64,000 nt of DNA from Streptomyces antioxidans (GTDB taxonomy: Bacteria > Actinomycetota > Actinomycetes > Streptomycetales > Streptomycetaceae). The translations under genes and the position numbers were made by a program. Shown here piece by piece: positions 8,495-16,019 of the stretch (the first letter of the stretch is position 1; each line of letters opens with the position of its first letter). Below the pieces are notes generated by a model. That model did not search any database and had not been told where the DNA came from. It worked only from the letters and a program-made list of their open reading frames with translations. The DNA lies in assembly GCF_000968685.2 (NCBI RefSeq), contig NZ_LAKD02000049.1:1-64000 (forward strand), written 5' to 3'.

Positions 8495-11400
8495 CTACTC
8501 GTCCTTGGTCGCGTAGGCGGCGACCGACCAGAGGGAGTAGCCGAAGCGGGTGGCGCGCTTGACGCCCTGGACGCGGATGAACCGCGTGTCCGGGGCGTCC
8601 ATGCCGATCGACTCCCGGCCGCCCTTCCCATGGGCCACCGTCGCCGCGTTCCGCCAGGTGCGGCCGTCCGCGGAGACCTGGACGCGGTAGCGGGACGCGT
8701 ACGCGTCCTGCCAGTTCAGCTCCAGGCGGCCGATCCGGGCCGGGTGGGCCAGCTCCAGCTGGAGCCAGGCGCCGTCCTCGGGCCGGGAGGACCAGCGGGT
8801 GTCCGCCTTACCGTCGATCGCGGCGGACGCCGGGAACTCGGCGGTCTCCTCGCCGGACGAGGTCGCCTTCGTGCCCTCCGCACGGGCCAGGTCCGGGCCG
8901 CTGGGACGTGGAAGCGCCCTTACGGTCAGCGTGCGCTCCTCGGACCCGAAGCGGACCGGGAGCGAGTAGCTGCCCGGCTTGGTGCCCTTGGCCACCGAAA
9001 TCTCCAGCCGGGCGGTCGCCGTACCGCCGCGCGGGGCCGTCACCCCGGCGGGGGCGCGGACGGTGATGCCGGGCGGCGCGTCCACCGCAAGGTCGCCGTT
9101 CACATCGCCGGGTCGGTGGGAGACCAGCTGGGCCTCGACCACGGCGGTGTCCCCGCCTATCTGTGCGTCCGCCGCCTGATGGGACAGCGTGAGCCCGGCG
9201 TCCGGGGTGTCGCCGAACCAGGGCGTGATCTCGTGCACGGCAGGCGGGGTGGTGCCCTCCGGCCAGCTGAGCCGGATCCCGTCCGCCGACAGGTCCTCGT
9301 CCCCCTCCGCCGCCCTGACCTGGGTGAAGCCGCTGCCCGAAAGCGCGCCGATGCGGCGCCAGCCCTCGCCGGGGACATGCGCCTCGACGGTGCCGGGCGC
9401 GGCGTCCTGGACCCGGGCGGTGAGCGCGGAGACCGAGGAGAGCGGACGGCTGCGGCCGAAGCGCACGGTGACCGGGCGGCCGGGCGAGGACACCTCGGTG
9501 GCCGCCTTGCCGTCGGCCGCCGCGCGGTCCTCCTCGCCGGTCCGCAGCCCCAGCTTCGGGGTCCGGTCCACGCCCGACCAGGCGTCCGCCCGGACCAGGG
9601 CCTTGGCGAGGAAGGGGTCGAGAACGCCCTTGCCGACCGTGACCCGGCTGTCCCCGATCCTCTCCCGCAGCGCCTCCACCGCGAGCTGCTCCTTCCAGGC
9701 CGCCGCCCCGTCGCCGCGCGCCTGGGCGGTGAGCATGTCCACGGCCCGCACCCCGGCGTCGCCGTACCGGCTCAGCTGGTCCAGCCAGGGCCGCACATCG
9801 TCGCCCAGCGTGCGGGAAAGCCGCTCGGGGGCGTCACGCATCGTCGCGAAGGCCTCACGCAGCCGGCCGGACGCGCGCTCAAGCCGCTCCACGTCCGTAC
9901 CGCCCAGGGCCGTCCAGAACGCGTCGATGAGTGGGCGCAGATACGCGGACTCATCGCCGCCGAGCACCGAGGAGGCGTCGTTTCCGGCGAGGGCGCGCAG
10001 GGCGGCGCGGGTCTTGGCGTCGGGCCCGGCGAGGTCGTCGATGGCCGCGTGCCAGGACTCCTGGGGGCGGTAGCCGCGCGGGTTCCAGGCGAAGTCGGCG
10101 GCGGTGAACAGCGGGATCCGGGAGGCGGTCGGCTGCTCCATGGCGTTGGCCAGCAGCGCCGCGGACCGGGTGGCCACCGCCGGGTCGCGGCCGGTGTACG
10201 GGCCGAGGAAGATCCGGTCCTGCGCCCAGTCGTTGACCGGGTAGTTGTCCATGGTGACCAGGCGGTGGCCGAACGCCGACCGGGCACCGGCCAGCTCACC
10301 GCCGGTGATGGTCCTGGGCACCACCCCCACACCGGTCCAGGCGACCTCCACACGCTGGTCGAGCGCCCCGGCCAGCGCGCGGCGGAACTCGGTGTCGCCG
10401 TCCTGGTAGTACTCGGTGGGCATCAGGGACAGCGGGGCCGAGCCGGGGTAGCGGTCGGCCAGGTGGCGGGCGAGGGCGCCCGCCACCTTGGCCTGCGCGG
10501 TGGCGGCGGCCTCCGGCCCCGAGCCGAACTCATCGGCGTCGGCGTCGCAGTGCCACTCGCTGTAGCTGACGTCCTGGAACTGGAGCTGGAAGGAGCGCAC
10601 CCCGAGCGCCCACATGGCGTCGACCTTTCGCAGCAGCGCCCTGAGGTCCTTGGCGGACGAGAAGCACATCTCCTGGCCGGGGGAGACCGCCCAGCCGAGG
10701 GTCACATGGTTGGCCCGGGCGCGGGTGGCCAGCTCGCGGAACTCCTCGCGCCGCTCGGCGGGGTAGGGGTCGCGCCAGCGGGCCTGCCGGTAGGTGTCGT
10801 CGCCGGGCGCGTAGAGATAGCGGTTCTGCTTGGTGCGGCCCATGAAGTCGAGCTGGGCCAGCCGGTCGCGGTGCGACCACGGGGAGCCGTAGAACCCCTC
10901 AGTCGTTCCCCTTACGGCCGTCGCGGGCCAGTCGCGGACGGTCACCCCGGTGAAGGCGGAGCCCCGGCCCTCCCGCTTCACCAGCAGCTGGCGCAGGGTC
11001 TGGACGGCGTTGAAGAGACCGTCCGGGCCGACACCGGACAGCGCGGCCGTGGGGTGCCCGTCCACCGGGCCCGTGGCCAGGAGATAGCCGCCCGAGGGGA
11101 GGTCGCCGCGCTCGGGCGCGCGCAGGGCGCGCAGCGCGTTCGTCGCGCCCTTACCGCCGGCGTGCACCACCAGCCCGCGGGCCGGGGCCCGGCCGCCGGG
11201 CGTGGCCTCGTTGACGGTGCGCACCCCCGCGTCGTGCAGCAGGCCGCGCAGCGCGTCCAGGGCGTACGGATCGGCGTCGCCGTCGGCTATGAGCGTGGCC
11301 TCGTCCCCCAGGGCCACCTCCGGCCCCCGCGCCCGCAGCGACTGGGGGCGCGGCCATACCGGCGGTGTGCCCTCGCTGCCGTCGCGCTCCGGTGTGGCGG

Positions 11401-11527
11401 CGCCCGGGGCGCCGTGGTCCACTGGTAATGCGGTGGCCGCCGGGGCACCGCCGAGCAGGCCCCCGACGACCGCGGCGGCCATGGCCGTCGCGCCCGCCGT
11501 CCTCGGCCTCTTCCCCCCGAACTGCAC
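8495..11527 (-). CDS. Secreted beta-N-acetylglucosaminidase (GH84-type) with F5/8 C-type domain
   Basis: This 1010-residue exported enzyme likely removes N-acetylglucosamine from glycans. The GTG start has GAGGAGAGG 3 bases before it, and the signal peptide ends ATA-LPVD near residue 36. Next comes an N-terminal alpha/beta domain (about 50-180). The barrel (about 195-490) opens at GTTEGFYGSPWSHRDRL and includes GWAVSPGQEMCFS. The last ~140 residues are a discoidin-like sugar-binding domain (ASAAIDGKADTRWSS, then LELNW). The position of the GH84 Asp-Asp catalytic pair reads Gln318-Asp319 (FQDVS), so one carboxylate is missing. Hyaluronidase is an alternative name for the family. It is monocistronic. 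Confidence 0.87.
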   Translation of the reverse strand: MQFGGKRPRTAGATAMAAAVVGGLLGGAPAATALPVDHGAPGAATPERDGSEGTPPVWPRPQSLRARGPEVALGDEATLIADGDADPYALDALRGLLHDAGVRTVNEATPGGRAPARGLVVHAGGKGATNALRALRAPERGDLPSGGYLLATGPVDGHPTAALSGVGPDGLFNAVQTLRQLLVKREGRGSAFTGVTVRDWPATAVRGTTEGFYGSPWSHRDRLAQLDFMGRTKQNRYLYAPGDDTYRQARWRDPYPAERREEFRELATRARANHVTLGWAVSPGQEMCFSSAKDLRALLRKVDAMWALGVRSFQLQFQDVSYSEWHCDADADEFGSGPEAAATAQAKVAGALARHLADRYPGSAPLSLMPTEYYQDGDTEFRRALAGALDQRVEVAWTGVGVVPRTITGGELAGARSAFGHRLVTMDNYPVNDWAQDRIFLGPYTGRDPAVATRSAALLANAMEQPTASRIPLFTAADFAWNPRGYRPQESWHAAIDDLAGPDAKTRAALRALAGNDASSVLGGDESAYLRPLIDAFWTALGGTDVERLERASGRLREAFATMRDAPERLSRTLGDDVRPWLDQLSRYGDAGVRAVDMLTAQARGDGAAAWKEQLAVEALRERIGDSRVTVGKGVLDPFLAKALVRADAWSGVDRTPKLGLRTGEEDRAAADGKAATEVSSPGRPVTVRFGRSRPLSSVSALTARVQDAAPGTVEAHVPGEGWRRIGALSGSGFTQVRAAEGDEDLSADGIRLSWPEGTTPPAVHEITPWFGDTPDAGLTLSHQAADAQIGGDTAVVEAQLVSHRPGDVNGDLAVDAPPGITVRAPAGVTAPRGGTATARLEISVAKGTKPGSYSLPVRFGSEERTLTVRALPRPSGPDLARAEGTKATSSGEETAEFPASAAIDGKADTRWSSRPEDGAWLQLELAHPARIGRLELNWQDAYASRYRVQVSADGRTWRNAATVAHGKGGRESIGMDAPDTRFIRVQGVKRATRFGYSLWSVAAYATKDE

Positions 11528-11894
11528 GGGCCTCTCCTCGATCCAGATAGCCGGTCCCCGTAGATATGGCGCCGATAGGCGTGAGCCCACCATCAGGCCG
11601 GTGAGGGTGTCAACGCAGAAGGCCGAAGTGTCGGCATTGCCGCGTGCGCCGCGCCGAGGGCGCCTGGCGCAGGGCTCGTGCGGCCCGTGCCGGGCGCGGC
11701 ACGCCCGGCGCAAGTCTGACGGATGAAGGGCGGTCCTGTTCGTAAACTCTGTGCCCCCGAACCCTTCACGCCGTGAAATCGCCGTCCAGAGGGGATGTGA
11801 CCTACAGCACGTACGGGGTGAGTTTACGTCTGCGTCCGTCCGGAGTGGGTAGGGCTCGGGATGACCCACTGCCGACAACCCCACGGAGGTCCGT
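11528..11894. other. 367-bp divergent promoter region between GH84 gene and the small gene before malQ
   Basis: A 7-bp inverted repeat (AGTGGGT at 11844-11850, ACCCACT at 11864-11870) ends 24 bp before the start of the small gene and could form a leader hairpin or operator. A GTTCG/CGAAC pair flanks an AT-rich patch near 11731-11757. No promoter hexamers could be assigned with confidence. Confidence 0.45.
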
Positions 11895-12185
11895 GTGGCC
11901 GCGTCAGCTCAACTCCTGCTTTCGGCCCTGTCCAAACCCGGCCCCGAGGCGTCCAGCGAACCGGACCCCTTCGCCGGGGTCTCCGACCCCGACTGCGGAC
12001 TGTGCGGCCTGGACGGCTTCGGGTCCGGAAGCGCCACCGAGGCGCCCCTCACCAGTGAGCCTCCCCTCTCCGACACCATCCCCCTGACCAGCGAGCCGCC
12101 GCTCGCCACCGAACCTCCCCTGACGAGTGAGCCGACCGCCGTTCTGACCGGCGCGGGCGCGGGCTGCGAGCCGATGGAGTACTGA
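11895..12185 (+). CDS. Small repeat-containing protein of unknown function, overlapping malQ
   Basis: I do not recognise this 96-residue protein. It has a GTG start 4 bases after GGAGGT and strongly G/C-rich third codon positions, both signs of real coding. The N-terminal 15 residues (MAASAQLLLSALSKPG) could form a short helix. A Cys-x2-Cys (DCGLCGLDG) lies near residues 36-39. The C-terminal half is five six-residue repeats of the form PLTSEP, and one more Cys lies near the end. There is no signal peptide or membrane segment. Its TGA overlaps the malQ ATG (TGATG), so the two are translationally coupled and probably expressed in fixed ratio. Confidence 0.75.
   Translation: MAASAQLLLSALSKPGPEASSEPDPFAGVSDPDCGLCGLDGFGSGSATEAPLTSEPPLSDTIPLTSEPPLATEPPLTSEPTAVLTGAGAGCEPMEY
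12045..12134. repeat. Five 18-bp in-frame repeats (PLTSEP) in the small gene before malQ
   Basis: Units start at 12045, 12063, 12081, 12099 and 12117. They encode PLTSEP, PLSDTI, PLTSEP, PLATEP and PLTSEP. Synonymous changes between copies (AGT/AGC, CCT/CCG) suggest the repeat is old or kept at protein level. Confidence 0.85.
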
Positions 12186-14521
12186 TGGGCAGAGCGCGGC
12201 TCGCCGAGCTGCACGGTGTCTCCACCTCCTACGAGCCCGCCCCGGGCCGCACCGTCCAGGTGCCCGAGGACACGGTCGTCGCCGTGCTCGCCGCGCTCGG
12301 CGTGGACGCCTCGACCCCCCGATCCGTACGCGAAGCGCTGGACCGGCACGACGGCCGGCGGCGCGACCGGCTGCTGCCCCCCTGTGTGGTGGTGCGCCCC
12401 GGCAAGGCGCCCCGTCTGAGCCTGCCCGAGGGCACGGCGCTGCGGGTGCGCCCCGAGGACGGTGCACCGCATGCGCGGGGGCGGGCGGGCGGCCGGGGCT
12501 TAGCGGCCGCCCGGGACTTATGGGGCGAAGGCCCCTCCACGAGGGGCGCCCGCGAAGACGGCGCCCTTACGGCGGACACCCACGCGAAGGGCGCCCTTAC
12601 GGCAGGCGCCTACGCGAAAGGCGCCCTTGCCAGTGGCGCCCCGACGAAGAGCCCTCTCACAGCCGCGATCCTTGCGGATGGCGTCCTTACGGAGGACGCC
12701 ACCGCCGATGGCCTCCTTACCGCGCTCGCCGCGCTGCCGCCCGGCGCCCACACCCTGCTCGCCGAGGCCCCCGACGGCCGCCGCGCCACCGCCCCCCTCA
12801 TCGTGGCCCCCGACCGGATGCCGCTGTACCCGGCCCGCAGCCACGGCTTCCTGGTGCAGCTCTACTCGCTGCTCTCCGCACGCTCCTGGGGCATGGGCGA
12901 CCTCGGCGACCTGGCCGAGCTGGCCGCCTGGTCGGGGCGGGCGCTCGGCGCGGGCTTCGTCCAGATCAACCCGCTGCACGCCGCCGTGCCAGGCACCCCG
13001 GCCGCGCCCACCGACCCCTCGCCGTACCGCCCCTCCTCGCGGCGCTTCCCCGATCCGGTCCATCTGCGCATCGAGGACGTGCCCGAATACGCCCAGCTGC
13101 GCGGCCCCGCCAGGGAGCGGGCCGATCGGCTGCTGGAGGCCGCCGCCGCCCTCCGTACGGCCGTCCTGCGCGAGGGCGCCCTCATCGACCGCGACGCCGT
13201 CTGGGCCCTCAAGCGCGAGGCGCTGGAGCTGGTGCGGACGGTCCCGCTCAGCCCCGGCCGCCGCGCCGCCTACTGTGACTTCCTCGCCGAGCGCGGTCAG
13301 GCCCTGGAGGACCACGCCCTGTGGTGCGCGCTCGCCGAGACCCACGGCCCCGAATGGCGCGCCTGGCCCGCTGGACTGGCCGATCCGCGCTCGGCGGGCA
13401 CCGCCCGCGCGCGGGCCGAGCACCTGGACCGCACCGACTTCCACTGCTGGCTGGCCTGGCTCACCGACACCCAGCTGGCCGCCGCCCAGCGCGCGGCGCG
13501 CGAGGCGGGCATGGGCATCGGCCTCGTACACGATCTGGCGGTCGGGGTCCATCCCTCGGGCGCCGACGCCTGGGCGCTCCAGGACGTCTTCGCCTCCGGC
13601 ATGTCCATCGGCGCGCCCCCGGACGCCTTCAACTCACGGGGCCAGGACTGGGGCCTCCCGCCGTGGCGCCCGGACGCCCTCGCGGCCACCGGCTACGCCC
13701 CCTACCGCGATCTGCTGAGCGGTCTCCTGCGGCACGCGGGCGCGCTCCGCATCGACCATGTGATGGGCCTCTTCCGGCTGTGGTGGGTGCCGGAGGGGCG
13801 GGAGCCGACCGAGGGCTGCTACGTCCGCTACGACGCGGAGGCGATGCTCGGCGCGCTCGCCCTGGAGGCGCACCGGGCCGGGGCGGTCGTCATAGGGGAG
13901 GACCTGGGGACGGTCGAGCCCGGTGTGCGGGAGGAGCTGGAGCGGCGGGGGGTGCTGGGCACCTCGGTGATGTGGTTCGAGCGGAACTACAACCGGGCGG
14001 GCGCCGCGCGGCCACTGTCCCCGGCGGAGTGGCGGGCGGACTGCCTGGCCACCGTGACGACCCATGACCTGCCGAGCACGGCCGCCCGGCTCACCGGCGA
14101 CCACGTCGAGCTCCGCCACCGGCTCGGCCTGCTGAGCCGCCCGCTCGAGGAGGAGCGCGCCGCGGACGCGGTCGAGGTCGCCGAGTGGCTGGGGCTGCTG
14201 GGACGGCTCGGGCTGCTGCCGGAGGGGCCGGGCGACGAGGAGGCGGCGGTCAAGGCGGTCCACCGCTTCCTGCTGCGCACCCCGGCGAGGATGGTGGGGG
14301 TCTGGCTGCCGGACGCGGTGGGGGACCGCAGACCGCAGAATCTGCCGGGCACCTGGGATCAGTATCCCAACTGGCGGCTGCCGATCGCCGACGCCGAGGG
14401 GCGCCCGATGTCCCTGGAGGAGCTGGTCGCCTCGCCCCGGCTGCGCGCGCTGATGGAGGAAGTGGCCCGGCTCGCGCGTGGTCCCTCCGGGGACCCCGGA
14501 CACCCGCCGGGGCGGGGTTGA
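12185..14521 (+). CDS. malQ: 4-alpha-glucanotransferase (amylomaltase, GH77)
   Basis: This 778-residue cytoplasmic enzyme transfers alpha-1,4-glucan segments between maltodextrins in glycogen/maltose metabolism. The GH77 residues are present: nucleophile Asp524 (RIDHVMGLF), acid/base Glu572 (VIGEDLGTV) and Asp628 (TTHDLPST). The N-terminal ~200 residues form the domain seen in long bacterial MalQ. Inserted at residues 126-185 are six 10-residue repeats (GALTADTHAK and variants) with no counterpart I know in the family, encoded by 30-bp DNA repeats. The ATG overlaps the stop of the preceding small gene, so translation is coupled. Confidence 0.95.
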   Translation: MGRARLAELHGVSTSYEPAPGRTVQVPEDTVVAVLAALGVDASTPRSVREALDRHDGRRRDRLLPPCVVVRPGKAPRLSLPEGTALRVRPEDGAPHARGRAGGRGLAAARDLWGEGPSTRGAREDGALTADTHAKGALTAGAYAKGALASGAPTKSPLTAAILADGVLTEDATADGLLTALAALPPGAHTLLAEAPDGRRATAPLIVAPDRMPLYPARSHGFLVQLYSLLSARSWGMGDLGDLAELAAWSGRALGAGFVQINPLHAAVPGTPAAPTDPSPYRPSSRRFPDPVHLRIEDVPEYAQLRGPARERADRLLEAAAALRTAVLREGALIDRDAVWALKREALELVRTVPLSPGRRAAYCDFLAERGQALEDHALWCALAETHGPEWRAWPAGLADPRSAGTARARAEHLDRTDFHCWLAWLTDTQLAAAQRAAREAGMGIGLVHDLAVGVHPSGADAWALQDVFASGMSIGAPPDAFNSRGQDWGLPPWRPDALAATGYAPYRDLLSGLLRHAGALRIDHVMGLFRLWWVPEGREPTEGCYVRYDAEAMLGALALEAHRAGAVVIGEDLGTVEPGVREELERRGVLGTSVMWFERNYNRAGAARPLSPAEWRADCLATVTTHDLPSTAARLTGDHVELRHRLGLLSRPLEEERAADAVEVAEWLGLLGRLGLLPEGPGDEEAAVKAVHRFLLRTPARMVGVWLPDAVGDRRPQNLPGTWDQYPNWRLPIADAEGRPMSLEELVASPRLRALMEEVARLARGPSGDPGHPPGRG
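12560..12739. repeat. Six 30-bp in-frame repeats inside malQ
   Basis: Units start at 12560, 12590, 12620, 12650, 12680 and 12710, each encoding ten residues of the form G-A-L-T-A-x-A-x-A-K/D. Units 1, 2 and 5 contain CCTTACGG, which gives the rare Leu codon CTT. In unit 5 GGCGTCC and GGACGCC flank it as a small hairpin. Confidence 0.88.
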
Positions 14522-14569
14522 GGACACCCCGGGCACGCGGCGCCGTGGGGCGTCGGATAACTTGAGTCC

Positions 14570-14812
14570 GTGAGCAACAAGGTCAAAAAGAACGCCGTGC
14601 GCGCCGGTGCTGTCATCGCCGCGACGACGGCGATGCTGCTGATGTCGTCCCCCGCGTTCGCGCTCACCCGCGACGACGGTGACGACCCGGGTCCGGGCCT
14701 CAGTGTCGCCGAGACACTGGGCCTCTACGTCGCTGCTCCGATCATCCTGTTCCTGGTGATCGCTGGTCTGGTGATGGCGGGGGACAGGAAGCCCCGTAAG
14801 CAGACCGACTGA
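14570..14812 (+). CDS. Small membrane-anchored protein of unknown function
   Basis: This is an 80-residue protein. An N-terminal signal-like segment (RAGAVIAATTAMLLMSSPAFA) is followed by an acidic stretch (TRDDGDDPGP). A second hydrophobic helix (about 48-70, LGLYVAAPIILFLVIAGLVM) precedes a basic tail (GDRKPRKQTD). It is probably exported with the C-terminal helix as a membrane anchor and the tail inside. GTG start; a TAACTT hexamer ends 7 bases upstream with no ribosome site, so the message may be leaderless. A strong terminator follows, so it is its own transcription unit. The function is not known. Confidence 0.8.
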   Translation: MSNKVKKNAVRAGAVIAATTAMLLMSSPAFALTRDDGDDPGPGLSVAETLGLYVAAPIILFLVIAGLVMAGDRKPRKQTD

Positions 14813-14848
14813 CGCGATCGATCGACGAAGCGCGCACGCCGCTGCGGA

Positions 14849-14878
14849 GCGCCCCGGCCATCCGGCCGGGGCGCTTTT
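14849..14878 (+). terminator. Rho-independent terminator
   Basis: An 11-bp perfect stem (GCGCCCCGGCC) with an ATCC loop is followed by TTTT. It lies 36 bp after the small membrane-protein gene. Confidence 0.88.
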
Positions 14879-14961
14879 GTCTGCCGCCGAGTGGAAGCGC
14901 GCCACGCCGAGTTCACCGGGGGCCATCCACACGCCGCGGCCCGTTTATTTTCGCTTTAACC

Positions 14962-14991
14962 TACGGTGCCGTAACCTACGGGGCCGTAGGT
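14962..14991. promoter_or_regulatory. Tandem palindromic operator before the acyl-ACP desaturase
   Basis: Two adjacent dyads are present. The first has core TACGG-TG-CCGTA (14962-14973). The second is an 18-bp palindrome with arms ACCTACGG and CCGTAGGT around GG (14974-14991). They abut end to end about 36 bp before the start codon, where they would cover the promoter. The form fits a TetR-family dimer pair, as seen for desaturase repressors in actinobacteria. No such regulator gene is in the window. Confidence 0.75.
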
Positions 14992-15026
14992 ATAGCCCGT
15001 CGCCCCCGTCCCCTGGAGCCACCACC

Positions 15027-16001
15027 GTGACACTCGCCCCTTCCCACCGCCACGGTCAGGCCGTCTGGAGCGACACCCAGCTCCTGTACGCACTCGAAGA
15101 GGTCGTCGAGACCGAGCTCAACCGGCATCTGAAGGTCGCCAAGGAGTGGATGCCGCACGAGTACGTCCCCTGGAGCGACGGCCGGAACTTCGACGGGATC
15201 ATGGGCGGTGAGGCATGGGCGCCCGACCAGTCCAAGGTCAGCGCGGTCGGCCGGATAGCGCTTGTGGTCAACCTCCTCACCGAGGACAACCTCCCCAGCT
15301 ACCACCACGAGATCGCGACCCTCTTCGGCCGGGACGGCGCCTGGGGCACCTGGGTGCACCGCTGGACCGCGGAGGAGGGGCGCCACGGCATCGTGATGCG
15401 CGACTACCTGCTGACCAGCCGCGCCGTCGACCCGGTGGAGCTGGAGCGGTTCCGCATGGCGCACATGTCCGAGGGCTTCGAATCGGACAACCAGCACAGC
15501 ATGCTGCACACCGTGGCGTACGTCGCCTTCCAGGAGCTGGCCACCCGCATCTCGCACCGCAATACCGGCCACCACTCCGGCGATCCGGTCTGCGACCGGA
15601 TGCTGGCGCGCATCGCCACCGATGAGAACCTGCACATGATCTTCTATCGGAACCTGCTCGGGAAGGCGTTCGAGCTGGCCCCCGACCAGACCATGTGCGC
15701 CGTCCGCGACGTGGTGGTCAACTTCCGCATGCCGGGCCACGGGATGCCCGGCTTCGAGCGCGCCGCCGCCCAGATCGCCATCGGCGGCATCTACAACCTG
15801 CGCATCCACCACGACGACGTCCTCCAGCCGGTGCTGCGCTTCCTGAAGGTCCTGGAGATCGGCGGACTCGGCCCCGAAGGGCTCAAGGCGCAGGAGGAAC
15901 TGGGGCTCTACATGGGCGGATTGGACGATCAGGCCGCCAAGTTCGACGAGCGGCGCCAGGCGCTGCTGGCCCGTCGCAGGGCCCGTGCCGAACGGGCGTG
16001 A
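15027..16001 (+). CDS. Acyl-ACP desaturase (soluble diiron, plant-type)
   Basis: This 324-residue enzyme introduces a cis double bond into acyl chains using a diiron centre, ferredoxin-type electrons and O2, setting membrane fluidity. The GTG start has GGAG 9 bases upstream. Iron ligands are visible as the first helix Glu (ALEEVVETELNRH), the ExxH pair Glu117-x2-His120 in TAEEGRHG, and Glu200-x2-His203 in TDENLHM. The length fits the actinobacterial DesA group. It is preceded by a tandem operator that implies control by a fatty-acid-responsive repressor, and is followed closely by the Sel1/TPR gene (18 bp), which may be co-transcribed. Confidence 0.94.
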   Translation: MTLAPSHRHGQAVWSDTQLLYALEEVVETELNRHLKVAKEWMPHEYVPWSDGRNFDGIMGGEAWAPDQSKVSAVGRIALVVNLLTEDNLPSYHHEIATLFGRDGAWGTWVHRWTAEEGRHGIVMRDYLLTSRAVDPVELERFRMAHMSEGFESDNQHSMLHTVAYVAFQELATRISHRNTGHHSGDPVCDRMLARIATDENLHMIFYRNLLGKAFELAPDQTMCAVRDVVVNFRMPGHGMPGFERAAAQIAIGGIYNLRIHHDDVLQPVLRFLKVLEIGGLGPEGLKAQEELGLYMGGLDDQAAKFDERRQALLARRRARAERA

Positions 16002-16019
16002 TCACTCTGGCACCATCGG

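Noticed and set aside
8429..11428. Plus-strand open frame of about 1000 codons opposite the GH84 gene
   Set aside because: Antisense to a protein with signal peptide, catalytic barrel and discoidin domain; low-complexity Arg/Gly/Val translation.
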